DNA from: CAVQNQ01 sp963714205
GTDB lineage: Bacteria; Acidobacteriota; Terriglobia; Bryobacterales; Bryobacteraceae
Reading direction: 5' to 3'
DNA: 64,000 nt
NCBI GenBank assembly: GCA_963714205.1
Contig: CAVQNQ010000002.1
Location: forward strand, 1,612,001-1,676,000
This document shows positions 8,097-16,429 of the stretch, in pieces (position 1 is the first letter of the stretch; every line of letters starts with the position of its first letter). The position numbers and the translations under genes were made by a program. The notes beneath the pieces were generated by a model. That model saw only the letters and a program-made list of their open reading frames with translations. It did not search any database and was not told where the DNA came from.

Positions 8097-8130
8097 TCAC
8101 CTCCGTGGCGCCGCAATCGTGATATTGCGG
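7824..8130 (+). repeat. 307-bp direct repeat, left copy (kinase 3' end)
   Basis: Matches 11927-12233 at a constant offset of 4103 bp, with only two differences seen by eye (near 7919, A versus C; and 8110, G versus A). It covers the kinase receiver's last 91 codons and 34 bp beyond. The right boundary falls exactly at the end of a perfect 7-bp hairpin (CCGCAAT / ATTGCGG, 8111-8130). Confidence 0.95.
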
Positions 8131-8637
8131 GGGTCTCCCGATTCACCTTATACAAATCGGCCAAACCTGTCTTTTCTCCACTGCTTCAATCCAACAGCCG
8201 CTCTGCGAAATAGTGTAGGCAGGCTTCGATATCTGGGCCAAAAGCGTGAGACGATCACTGACGCCATCCTTGGCCGAGTTAGTGATTGAGACGTCAAAGG
8301 TCACTTTGTGAACGTCATTGGCAAAGCGTCGATCAGAATAGGCTGAAAAAGGAAAGTGGCATCTGCCCCATTCCTGTTGAGCTAAATGGGATTAGCGACC
8401 TCCTTGTCTTAGTAGGTGCCAGCTAGAAGTGTTCCAGCGATACTTATGACTATCGTGTCCTTCTCCACGCGGTACTAAGGTAGTCACCGGAGAGGCTTAC
8501 AATACACGGAGCACGAGAGTTGAAAAATCAGGGCTCTACCTGATTGACCGGGGGGGTAGTACCGTACATGCTGCTTGACAGAATTCATGTTCTCCCAGGA
8601 CGAAAGTTCAAAGTCGGCTCAGGACGAAAGGTGTTGT
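8131..8637. other. Non-coding left end of the island
   Basis: About 500 bp without a credible gene and with lower GC than the host. An 11-bp direct repeat (CAGGACGAAAG) occurs twice shortly before the first gene of the island, at about 8596 and 8620. It probably contains the promoter for the secreted-protein cluster; no confident -35/-10 pair could be chosen. Confidence 0.5.
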
Positions 8638-9102
8638 ATGACGCATCGACATGAGCTTATTAGGTTCGGCTGTTGCTTGGTTGCTCTCGCCGCTATTCTT
8701 GCGCTCACGCCGCCGCCAGCCGCCGCGCAGGCCCCCTATGCTGTCGATACGAGCCAAACCGAAACCGACGCCTCGGGGGATCTCTCCATCTACTTTTCCG
8801 TAGTGCTGGAAGGATGGTATGGGCCGGAATATTACGATCTTGGGTCGGGCTGGGTGCCGGGCACGAGGATCGCCGAGTATAACGATTGCAACTGTAATGA
8901 CATTCCCGCCTATTCAATTTCTGGCTATTACCAGATGTACTCATCGTATGGTGAGGACTACGTCGACATTCAGTATGAAACGTTTACGGCGCAGCCCAAC
9001 CCCTCCCAGTGCCAGAACCAGAACTGCAATTGTTCCTCGCCGACACAGGAAACGATTTATTACGAGTACTACGACAGTTACTACTTCGATGTTTTTTACT
9101 AG
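8638..9102 (+). CDS. Small secreted Tyr/Cys-rich protein of unknown function
   Basis: 154 aa from ATG 8638, chosen because GAAAGG lies about 6-7 nt upstream and the product then begins with a proper signal peptide (MTHRHELIRFGCCLVALAAI... ending in AAAQA). The mature part has about 120 residues. It is acidic and tyrosine-rich (YYQMY, YYEYYDSYYF at the C-terminus), with Cys pairs CNC and CQNQNCNC. No family is recognised. It is the first gene of a co-directional run of exported proteins in the lower-GC island. Its composition differs from host genes and fits recent acquisition. Confidence 0.7.
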   Translation: MTHRHELIRFGCCLVALAAILALTPPPAAAQAPYAVDTSQTETDASGDLSIYFSVVLEGWYGPEYYDLGSGWVPGTRIAEYNDCNCNDIPAYSISGYYQMYSSYGEDYVDIQYETFTAQPNPSQCQNQNCNCSSPTQETIYYEYYDSYYFDVFY

Positions 9103-9163
9103 GGTGCATCGTAAGCAAGGAGCTGCTCGCGGCTTTCGGGTAGGACAACCAAAGAGGATCGCC

Positions 9164-9862
9164 ATGAACAAATACTTCGCTGTTTTTGCCGCGTGTTCTT
9201 TCATTGGGTTGCCGCTGGCTAGGGCTCAGGCGCCGGCGCCCCTTGACACCGCTATCTCCACGGATGGTAAGTTGGCGGTGTTGAACACGGGGAGAAAGGT
9301 GGTGACTGCCTTCGTAGTGACGTATGATCTTCCGCTCCCCAGCGGCGCAAAGGCCTCCGCGAACGGCCAGGGTTGGCAGATCTATGACGCCGCAACCGAG
9401 CCGGCGACGGCCAAGCCGATACTAGCTGGCCAGCAAGTGAAAGTGGCTTGCCACTTTTCGTGCGGATCCACGGCGTATCAGTTGCGAGCCGCAGTTTCAC
9501 TAGATGGCACCGCCTGGGGCGACTCGGCTTGGGCACAGAGGATATCGAATCGGAGGACATACATGGCGCAGGCCTTGCAGAGGTCGATCGGCGATCTGAC
9601 AGCGGCGGCGAGCCAGGGGACGACGAGGGAAGGGCTGGTTACCCAATTCCAGGAATCGCTTAGCCAGGAAACTAGTGGCGCCACAGACGCGGATCTAAAG
9701 GGTTGTATCATGAGCACTCGGGGCGTGGTCCTGACGAACCTCCAGCGGGTCCTCCAAAGATCAGACGGGAGCGAGATCCCCGTAAACGAGGTGATACAAC
9801 ACGAGATAAACTCGTTGCAAGACAGGTACGTTAGCGTCTCAGTGTTTAGCGGTCAGCAGTAA
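9164..9862 (+). CDS. Secreted protein of unknown function
   Basis: 232 aa from ATG 9164, with AGAGGA about 6 nt upstream. A signal peptide is evident (MNKYFAVFAACSFIGLPLARAQA). The mature protein starts with a short beta-rich region (LDTAISTDGKLAVLNTGRKVVTAFVVTYDL), where 'gene product is compared to self' style strands suggest an immunoglobulin-like fold. It ends with a helical region (LVTQFQESLSQE, GVVLTNLQRVLQRS). No family is recognised. It is 61 bp downstream of the preceding secreted protein and probably co-transcribed. Confidence 0.7.
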   Translation: MNKYFAVFAACSFIGLPLARAQAPAPLDTAISTDGKLAVLNTGRKVVTAFVVTYDLPLPSGAKASANGQGWQIYDAATEPATAKPILAGQQVKVACHFSCGSTAYQLRAAVSLDGTAWGDSAWAQRISNRRTYMAQALQRSIGDLTAAASQGTTREGLVTQFQESLSQETSGATDADLKGCIMSTRGVVLTNLQRVLQRSDGSEIPVNEVIQHEINSLQDRYVSVSVFSGQQ

Positions 9863-9989
9863 GTTCCGCTGCTAAGTGCTCAGCTTGAGCAGGTGGCTTG
9901 CGTAAGCCGTTCCCGGGAGTACCTTGGCAGCTAAGAAACTGGCAGTTCTGTCATGTGGGACTTTCTTTAGAAAAAGGAGGTTGACGAGT

Positions 9990-10274
9990 GTGCATCGAGC
10001 ATTGCAAGGTCGACGCTGGCGGATCGCGTTGTCGGCAGGTGTCGCTGTACTAATCGTAAGCTTTGCGTGGACCATGAATTCCGTATACGGAAGCAACTGC
10101 GTGACATGCGCTACAGGTTGCGCGGAAACGACATGGGCAGATGACTACAACGACCTAACGTGTAGTTGCCCCACTGGAGGGCATTGCGTGGGCGTCGGCG
10201 TCTGTACGACGTGCACGTATGCAGGCCAGGCGTTCTGCTGGGATTATCCAAACGACTGCGGCGGGGTTCTATGA
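9990..10274 (+). CDS. Secreted cysteine-rich peptide
   Basis: 94 aa from GTG 9990, preceded by AAAGGAGG with 9-nt spacing, the best ribosome-binding site in the island. A basic N-terminus and hydrophobic helix (WRIALSAGVAVLIVSFAWTM) form a signal peptide or anchor. The remaining 46-48 residues contain ten cysteines (CVTCATGC, CSCPTGGHC, VCTTC and others) and many Gly/Thr. It resembles a disulfide-stabilised secreted peptide. The pairing with a beta-propeller gene just downstream recalls the peptide/6-bladed-propeller gene pairs of Bacteroidota, but no homology is claimed. It could be a toxin, a signalling peptide or a structural protein. Confidence 0.7.
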   Translation: MHRALQGRRWRIALSAGVAVLIVSFAWTMNSVYGSNCVTCATGCAETTWADDYNDLTCSCPTGGHCVGVGVCTTCTYAGQAFCWDYPNDCGGVL

Positions 10275-10355
10275 CGACGGCTTCGGGAATGACTGCGGCT
10301 GCGCTGGGGGTTGTGCGGCCCGTGTTCGGCCGGGACAGACTAATTCGGAGGCATC

Positions 10356-11460
10356 ATGAGAGGTGTAGAACGTGATTTGAGGAGTCTGACGTGTGCGCTA
10401 GGTATTGGAGCGATCGCCTTGTGTGTCTGCGCCCCGGCGATCTCTGCCGCAGATTTATCATTCCAAAGTATCTCTGAACGGGCTATCCCGGTGGCTCCTA
10501 GGACTCTCGGTGGAGCGTTTAAGCACCTAGCAAACGGCGATGTCTACTTTTTCTCTAACGAATACCGCTCCATTCATCGTCTCAGCCAGAGTGACAACTC
10601 TATTTCACGGATCGAGTTGAGCGGCACGCCGGAGGATAGCGTTGGTTCCGTACAATTGATGCAGGATTTTGCAGTCGATGGGAATGGGCGGTTCTTCGTC
10701 CCCGCGATTTGGACATATAAGGAGAGACAAGGCGGGAGCGCCGGTGTCCTGGTGTTCGATTCTGGTGGCCACTACCAAAGAACCGTGCTATTGCAACCGC
10801 GCACTGAGGTGCGACATATTGCACTGTCCGATAGCGGGGAGATATACGTGTTGGGGATCGACCCTGCGTACTTTCGGCATTCGACCGATTCATGCTTTCT
10901 CGTCCATAGATACACTTCCAATGGAGCGCGATTGGCCGCTTTCTCCGCGTGCCCGACCGATGTAGCACCTGAGCGGCGGACGTCTGGACCTGCATGGGAG
11001 GCGCTGAAGGGAGAGACTGACCGAGGGAGCATCTGGATTAAGAACAACATTTTCTATCATTTGCTCCCCTTCTCGCATCAGATCCGTACGTTTGAGGTTG
11101 GCACTGAGCGGCCGCTTGACACCGTAGAATATGGCTCCGCCGGATGGTGCGGAGCTTCAAAGCGACGTAGTACACACGAGTCGGGCGTTCCCGAGCATGA
11201 TCTGGCGTGTTGTGCAATTCAGCGATGGACGCTACTTGGCCCACTGGAGTTTGGCGAGCCCTGATTCTGCGAACGCGAATCGACGTCTTGCCGTCTTAAC
11301 ATTGCACGACGGGCAGGGACGGCTCGCAGTGAAATCGCGCCAGAGGCCTTCGTTCGGCGGGGAACCTCTATGGGCCAACGAGGACGGGAGTGTTACCTTT
11401 ATTGTCAGACAAGCTGATGGCAACGCTAAACTCGTGAGAAGCGCAGTCAGATCCGAATAG
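10356..11460 (+). CDS. Secreted NHL/six-bladed beta-propeller-like protein, frameshifted
   Basis: ATG 10356 has GGAGG about 5 nt upstream and starts a signal peptide (ALGIGAIALCVCAPAISAA). The body shows repeated propeller-like strands: MQDFAVDGNGRFFVPA, VLVFDSGGHYQRTVLL, HIALSDSGEIYVLGID. Reading continues in one frame to about SHQIRTFEVGTERPLDTVEYG. The sensible continuation (PPDGAELQSDVV... RRLAVLTLHDGQG... ANEDGSVTFIVRQADG) is in the next frame. One surplus base therefore lies between 11128 and about 11150. In total it encodes about 367 residues. It follows the Cys-rich peptide by 81 bp, and its stop lies directly before the next gene. Confidence 0.7.
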
Positions 11461-11463
11461 AGT

Positions 11464-11852
11464 TTGGGTAATGAGATACTGGTACCCCCCTGCCACGCCT
11501 CGTCCATGTCTCGGAGTGTGGGAGGAAGCGCCGGGTGGAGGCTGTTCGGCTTTCACAGGGACGTTACCCACCACGCCGAGGTACATGTCAGCTTTTGCGC
11601 GCCGGGGCCGAGCCGCATATCCGAGATCGTAGCTGCGGTTCAGGACGAAGCCGTTCGGACGTTGCAGGCAACGGGAGCCAGTGTGACATCCAGCCGCCTA
11701 TCGGCCGATGGTTCCTTCCGAATCACATACCGCTACAGTCGGACCCGCGGTTCCGTTTCGGGCTCGCCCCGGAGCCAAGGAGTTACACCGGTGGATCATA
11801 CCTGCGTTTGGCCGTCAAGGTGGACGAGACCTGGTCCGTTTCGGGTGCCTGA
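11464..11852 (+). CDS. Small hypothetical protein, frameshifted, last gene of the island
   Basis: A TTG at 11464 follows the upstream stop by 3 nt; an ATG at 11506 is an alternative start. The first frame gives a plausible protein up to FRITYRYS (with SRISEIVAAVQDEAVRTLQATGASV as a likely helix). The sensible end (FRFGLAPEPRSYTGGS, LRLAVKVDETWSVSG, stop at 11852) is in another frame. Deleting one G near 11745 joins them into a protein of about 129 residues. It is not recognised and may be translationally coupled to the propeller gene. Confidence 0.45.
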
Positions 11853-11926
11853 CCAGGGGAAGCGGCGGAGGAAGATGTTTCAGGTACGGGCTGTACCGCT
11901 GCGCGATCAGCGCGCATCGCACCAGG

Positions 11927-12199
11927 GCCAACGGACCCGCCGCCCTGAGCGTCTACGAGAAGAACTCGCACAAGATCGACATGGTGCTCACCGATGTCGT
12001 GATGCCCCAGATGAGCGGCCTGGAACTCGGACGCGAAATCGCCCGCCGCGCCCCCGGCCTGAGAGTCCTCTACATTTCCGGCTATCGCGACAATGCCCTG
12101 GAAGGCGGCGAACTGCCGCGCCCCTTCCTGCATAAGCCCTTCACGCCGGACGTTCTGCTGGCCAAGGTTCGCGAGGTCCTGGACTCGAAGCCGGCGTGA
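11927..12199 (+). pseudogene. Duplicated 3' fragment of the hybrid-kinase receiver domain
   Basis: Encodes the last 91 residues (ANGPAALSVY... to VLDSKPA) of the kinase at 6261-8096, including the acceptor aspartate in LTDVVMP but not the N-terminal acidic pair or the first strand of the receiver. It is in frame with preceding island sequence from about 11708, but that chimeric extension has no start context and is unlikely to be a functional gene. Confidence 0.85.
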
Positions 12200-12233
12200 T
12201 CACCTCCGTGGCACCGCAATCGTGATATTGCGG
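11927..12233 (+). repeat. 307-bp direct repeat, right copy
   Basis: Second copy of 7824-8130. Its right end continues without interruption into the DUF1080 gene on the other strand, so this copy is native on the right and the left copy is native on the left. The hairpin CCGCAAT/ATTGCGG lies at 12214-12233, encoding part of the DUF1080 C-terminus. Confidence 0.95.
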
Positions 12234-13156
12234 TACTTCATGCCGCCGGTGTGATCGCCCTGGATGTAGAGCGGCCCGGGCTCGGATTCGCGGCTATCGA
12301 GCGCTCCTCCGGTGATGCCGGGGATCTCCTGGTTATCGATCACCTTCACGCCGTCGCGAATCACCGTCACGCGGCGGCCTACCAGAGTCACGTCGAAGCT
12401 TTCCCACTGGCCGGGCTTCTTGGGCAATTCCACCGAGGGCGCCAGATACCCGTAGATCGAGCCCATCGAATGGAACGGGTCGTTGGTCCCCACCGGCTCG
12501 TACTCCACCTGGACCTCGTAGCGCCCGCGCAGATAGACGCCGCTGTTGCCGCCCCCCGGGCAGTTGTATTCGATGTGCAGCTTGAAATCGTCGAAGGTGC
12601 GCGTGGTGCGGATATTGGCGCCCTTCGACCGGTTCAACATCTCGCCGTGGCGCGCCACCCAGTGATTGGCAGCGGGATTGTCGGGCTCCCAGCCCGCGAG
12701 GTCCTTGCCGTCGAAGAGCGGCTCGGGATTCGTCCACGCTTGCGGCGCGGGGCGGTCGAGCGCCGGCGCGCGCACTCCGGCGATCTGGTCGGATTTGCCG
12801 CCGCGACTTTGGGCGCCGGTGAGCTTATCGCCTTGCAAGGTGAGATTCCAGGTGAGTGCCGGCTGTTGCGGTGTGGCTTTGGAAACCGTCAAGCTAAGGC
12901 CGTTACTTACGTTAGGCCCGCTCATTGCGGCCGAGAGCGCAACGTCGGTGGCCGGATGGACGCTGCCCGTGCGCGGCTGCACCCGCGCCGCGAACTTTCC
13001 GTTCTGCTCGGTGACTTCGAGCCAGCCGGGATACGTGGCGTCCGCGGCGGTAATGGTCATATCCCACCGCCCCAGGAAGGGATTGCCGGAGTTCTGCGCC
13101 GCGAGCGGGGCGAGCAACAGCAGCGCGGCGATCGGCAGCCATGCGGTGAACTTCAT
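12200..13156 (-). CDS. Exported DUF1080 (3-keto-disaccharide hydrolase family) protein
   Basis: 318 aa with a signal peptide (LPIAALLLLAPLAAQ). The C-terminal two-thirds (about 125-318) is a DUF1080 concanavalin-like domain, recognisable by LFDGKDLAGWEPDN, GEMLNRSKGANIRT, DFKLHIEYNCPGGGNSGVYLRGRYEVQV and GPLYIQGDHTGGMKYRNI. Family members act on or bind sugars; some are 3-keto-glycoside hydrolases. The N-terminal about 100 residues form an additional beta domain. Its stop codon abuts the duplicated kinase stop (12199/12200), so the genes are convergent with no spacer. The last 12 codons or so lie inside the 307-bp repeat. Confidence 0.88.
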   Translation of the reverse strand: MKFTAWLPIAALLLLAPLAAQNSGNPFLGRWDMTITAADATYPGWLEVTEQNGKFAARVQPRTGSVHPATDVALSAAMSGPNVSNGLSLTVSKATPQQPALTWNLTLQGDKLTGAQSRGGKSDQIAGVRAPALDRPAPQAWTNPEPLFDGKDLAGWEPDNPAANHWVARHGEMLNRSKGANIRTTRTFDDFKLHIEYNCPGGGNSGVYLRGRYEVQVEYEPVGTNDPFHSMGSIYGYLAPSVELPKKPGQWESFDVTLVGRRVTVIRDGVKVIDNQEIPGITGGALDSRESEPGPLYIQGDHTGGMKYRNITIAVPRR

Positions 13157-13177
13157 GACCGCATGGTAGCGCAGCCG

Positions 13178-13777
13178 CTACTCCAACGGGATTTCGAAGT
13201 AAAGCAGCTCCTTGCCCGTGGCGGCCTCGGTGAAACCGCTCAGGTAGATCGTGGCGCCCCGCTGCAGGCCCGTCTGGAAGTATAGGAAACCGCTGGCGGA
13301 TTGTCCCGGCGGCAGCATCTTGGCGCTGAAGGCGCGCCCTTCGATCTCCCAGGCGTCGAGCGGGTTCTTCTTGGAGATGATCTTCGGCCGCGAGCCACCC
13401 GGGCCGCCGATCACCCCCGGGCGATCCGGGCCGCGCATATACCGCACTTCCGCGGCGGGCGTGGCCTCCACGCGGTTTCGGTTGGGGCCGACGTACTCGG
13501 CCTGCAACCGGTCCAGCCGGACCGCCCCGCCGCTATCGTTCTGCACCACGATGAGCACGGGCAGGATGCCGAACTGGTAAGGATCCAGCTTGCCGAAAGC
13601 GGACTTTATTTTCTCTCCTGAATCGTACGGCTCCGCACCAATGGTAACTTGGGCGTTGGTCTGGCGATGCTCGAAGGTGGCGGCCGCGGCGGGCCGGAAC
13701 GGGGGCGGCTCCTTGTCGGCGGCAAAGGCCGCGGCTATACTGATGAAAAGAGCCAAGCGTTTGAAAATAAAAGGCAT
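13178..13777 (-). CDS. Secreted hypothetical protein
   Basis: 199 aa with an N-terminal signal peptide (MPFIFKRLALFISIAAAFAA). The mature part is probably beta-rich (FGILPVLIVVQNDSGGAVRLDRLQAEYVG, SASGFLYFQTGLQRGATIYLSGF, ending KELLYFEIPL), consistent with a small sandwich domain. No function is recognised. It lies 21 bp upstream of DUF1080 on the same strand, probably one operon. Its start region overlaps the start of the divergent waaA-lpxK gene by 35 bp. Confidence 0.75.
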   Translation of the reverse strand: MPFIFKRLALFISIAAAFAADKEPPPFRPAAAATFEHRQTNAQVTIGAEPYDSGEKIKSAFGKLDPYQFGILPVLIVVQNDSGGAVRLDRLQAEYVGPNRNRVEATPAAEVRYMRGPDRPGVIGGPGGSRPKIISKKNPLDAWEIEGRAFSAKMLPPGQSASGFLYFQTGLQRGATIYLSGFTEAATGKELLYFEIPLE

Positions 13778-16127
13778 TTATCTCCTCTACCGCGTTCTTC
13801 AGGCGCTTGCGCTGCCTCTCCTGCTATTGTATTTCCTGCTTCGCGGTCTGCGGAACCGCGCCTATTGGGAGTCGCTCCCCCAGCGCTTCGGGTTTCTGCC
13901 GCGCTCCCATAGACGGACTGGTCCCGGAGCAATCTGGTTGCACGCGGTTTCGGTTGGCGAGGTGCTCTCCTCGATAGGTTTCCTGCGCCGGCTGCGCGCC
14001 GAGTTTCCGCGCAGCGGTCTGTTCGTTTCCACCTCGACCCTGGCCGGGCGCGCCACCGCCGGCGAAAAACTGCGGGGGATCGCCGACGGCGTGTTCTACG
14101 CTCCCGTGGATTACGTCTTCGCCGTGCGCCGGGTACTGCGCGCGCTTCAGCCCTCGGTGGTGGTCGTCATGGAGACGGAGATCTGGCCCAACCTCTTCCG
14201 GGAGGTCAAGCGGACCGGCGCCGGCCTGGCGATCGTGAACGGGCGCATCTCCGACCGCGCCTTTCCGCGTTACCGGCCCCTCGGCTGGTTCTTCGCGGCG
14301 GTGCTGCCGTGGGCGGATCGCATCCTGGCGCAGACCGAAGATATCCGCGAGCGCTTTCTCGCTCTGGGGGCGCCCGCGGACCGCGTGATCGTCGCCGGCA
14401 ACTTCAAATACGATTTCGAGGCCCGCCCGGCGACCTTCGAGTCGCCGGTGCTGGCATTCAAAGGGAATCGCCCGTTATTCATCGCCGCCAGCACCATGCC
14501 CCCCGCCCAGCCGGACGATCCGGATGAGGACGATACCGTGATCGCCGCCTGGCAGAGCGTGGCCGCCCGGCATCCCGATCTGCGGCTGCTGATCGCCCCG
14601 CGCCGGCCGGAGATGTTCGAGGTGGTGGGCCGCAAGCTGGCGGCGGCCGGGATCCCATTCGCGCGGCGCACGGAGCTCGCCTCGGGCCCGAATTCCAATG
14701 TGCCGCTGCTCGACGCGCTTCTGCTCGACACCATCGGCGAGTTGGCTGGTCTGTTCTCGGTGGCCGAGGTGGTCTTCATGGGCGGCACGCTGGCGCATCG
14801 CGGCGGGCATAACATCCTCGAGCCAGCTCTTTTCGGCAAACCGGTGATCGTGGGCCCGCACATGGAGAACTTCCAGGCCATCGCGGACGAGTTCCGTGCG
14901 GCTGGAGCCTGCCTCGAAGTCGCCGGTCCTTCGCAACTTGCGGAAGCGCTCGGGCGGCTGCTCGACCATCCCGACGAAGCCGCGGAAATGGGCCGCCGGG
15001 CGCTGGTCTCGGCAGAGGCCCGCCGCGGCGCGACGGCCCGCGCGATCGAGGAAATCCACGGGCTGTACCGCGCCGGCATTCCGTGCTACCGCCCGGCCAT
15101 GCCCTGGTTCGCCTTCGCCTGGACGCTCTCCTGCCTGTGGCAATGGGGCGGCCGGTGGAAGCAGGCCCGCGACTTGGCGCGCCAGAGAAAGCTACCCGTG
15201 CCCGTGATCGGTGTCGGCAACCTCACGGTGGGCGGCACCGGCAAAACTCCCTGCGTGCTGCGCCTTGCGGAACTGCTGAAAGAGCGCGGCCGCCGGCCCG
15301 GTATTCTCACCCGCGGCTACGGCCGCTCCAGCCACGACCGCGAACTGGCCCTGGCGCCGGGCGTGGCCGTGGATGCCGGGCGCTCGGGCGACGAGCCGCA
15401 GATTTTCGTCCGCTCCGGCCTCGCGCCCGTGGGAGTGGGAGCCGATCGCTATGAAGCGGGCCTGCTCCTGCTCCGCGGATTCGCGCCGGACCTCTTGCTT
15501 CTGGACGATGGTTTCCAGCATCTGCGCCTGGCTCGCGATGTGGATATCGTGCTGATGGACGCCCTCAATCCCCTGGGCGGGGGCGGCCTGGTCCCGCTGG
15601 GGCGGCTGCGCGAGCCGGTGGGGGCCCTGATACGAGCCCATATCGTCCTCATCACCCGCAGCGAGTTCTCGGACCTGCCCGAAGCGATCGAGCGGGTGGT
15701 GCGCCGGTGGAACCCCCGCGCGGCCGTCTTCCGCGCCTCGGTCGAGCCGGTGGCGTGGGTGGAATTTGGCGCGGGCCGCGAGTTTCCGCCCGCCGGGATG
15801 CCTTTCGCGCGCGCGGGCGTTTTTTGTGGAATCGGGAATCCGCCATCGTTCCGGCACACCCTGGCGCGCCTGGGCGTCCAACCGGTGACATGGGTCGAGT
15901 TCGACGATCATCACCACTACGGGCCGGGTGAACTGCGCCGCATCGTGGGCCAGGCGTGCGAGGAGCGCGCCGATGCCCTGGTGACCACCGAAAAAGACGT
16001 CATCAACCTATGCGACGACTGCGACAGTCTGCTGTCCCCGCTCCCGTTGTTCTGGCTGAAGGTCCGGATGCGGATCCTCGATGAAAGCGCATTCCTGCGC
16101 GAGCTCATAAAGCGCCTGAAGCAATAG
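13743..16127 (+). CDS. waaA-lpxK: Fused Kdo transferase / tetraacyldisaccharide 4'-kinase
   Basis: 794-aa fusion of two consecutive lipid A/Kdo enzymes at the inner-membrane face. Residues 1 to about 440 are WaaA (KdtA): N-terminal membrane anchor, WLHAVSVGEV, VVMETEIWPNL, VNGRISDRAFPRY, and the C-terminal GT-B block GGHNILEPALFGKPVIVGPHMENF. It transfers Kdo from CMP-Kdo to lipid IVA. From about 444 onward it is LpxK, with a membrane-like start, the P-loop NLTVGGTGKTP, GYGR, GDEP, LLLDDGFQH and a C-terminal TTEKD/FFVL-type end (ALVTTEKDVINL). LpxK phosphorylates the 4' position of the disaccharide. ATG 13743 is chosen because upstream codons are antisense to the neighbouring gene; TTG 13761 is an alternative. 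Confidence 0.9.
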   Translation: MKRAKRLKIKGIYLLYRVLQALALPLLLLYFLLRGLRNRAYWESLPQRFGFLPRSHRRTGPGAIWLHAVSVGEVLSSIGFLRRLRAEFPRSGLFVSTSTLAGRATAGEKLRGIADGVFYAPVDYVFAVRRVLRALQPSVVVVMETEIWPNLFREVKRTGAGLAIVNGRISDRAFPRYRPLGWFFAAVLPWADRILAQTEDIRERFLALGAPADRVIVAGNFKYDFEARPATFESPVLAFKGNRPLFIAASTMPPAQPDDPDEDDTVIAAWQSVAARHPDLRLLIAPRRPEMFEVVGRKLAAAGIPFARRTELASGPNSNVPLLDALLLDTIGELAGLFSVAEVVFMGGTLAHRGGHNILEPALFGKPVIVGPHMENFQAIADEFRAAGACLEVAGPSQLAEALGRLLDHPDEAAEMGRRALVSAEARRGATARAIEEIHGLYRAGIPCYRPAMPWFAFAWTLSCLWQWGGRWKQARDLARQRKLPVPVIGVGNLTVGGTGKTPCVLRLAELLKERGRRPGILTRGYGRSSHDRELALAPGVAVDAGRSGDEPQIFVRSGLAPVGVGADRYEAGLLLLRGFAPDLLLLDDGFQHLRLARDVDIVLMDALNPLGGGGLVPLGRLREPVGALIRAHIVLITRSEFSDLPEAIERVVRRWNPRAAVFRASVEPVAWVEFGAGREFPPAGMPFARAGVFCGIGNPPSFRHTLARLGVQPVTWVEFDDHHHYGPGELRRIVGQACEERADALVTTEKDVINLCDDCDSLLSPLPLFWLKVRMRILDESAFLRELIKRLKQ

Positions 16128-16420
16128 CGCACAAACACACAAATTATTGTTTTAGGCGTTACAGATTGCACAGATGTGCCCGGGCAGCCACTTGTGAAAC
16201 GACCATCCCTGATCTATCGTACTCATACACGCGCCGCGGCCGCCCCCGCTCGCTTCAGGTCGGCGTCGCTGTCTTCTCCTTGGGTCTAAGGACCGTGCGC
16301 GGGCGCTCTCCGGTCGGAGGGGGCGCCCACGCGGTTCTTCCGGGACCGGCTGTTGCCGCGGTCGGAATTCGTACAGACTGGCCGCGACAGCCGCGCCGCT
16401 CGCCCGTTACTCTGAAAATC
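16128..16420. other. Intergenic region before the polysaccharide cassette
   Basis: About 290 bp, AT-rich just after the waaA-lpxK stop and GC-rich later. The open frame running through it lacks a start context or protein-like sequence. No RNA gene or clear terminator is seen. Confidence 0.4.
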
Positions 16421-16429
16421 AGGAGGGGA

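Larger units (their letters stand above)
8131..11926. other. Inserted lower-GC island of secreted-protein genes between 307-bp direct repeats
   Basis: 3796 bp lying between the two copies of the 307-bp repeat. The left copy is continuous with the kinase and the right copy with the convergent DUF1080 gene. Removing one repeat plus the insert (4103 bp) gives a kinase stop codon directly abutting the DUF1080 stop, which looks like the ancestral arrangement. The insert is clearly less GC-rich than its flanks. It carries five consecutive plus-strand genes, at least four encoding predicted exported proteins, and no recombinase or transposase. Confidence 0.8.

Noticed and set aside
8575..8603. TTGACA at 8575-8580 as a -35 box for the island
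   Set aside because: No -10-like hexamer lies 16-18 bp downstream (GGACGA instead).
11708..12199. Complete response-regulator gene at the right end of the island
   Set aside because: The N-terminal half is out-of-frame island sequence; only the duplicated receiver fragment is meaningful, and it lacks the DD acidic pair.
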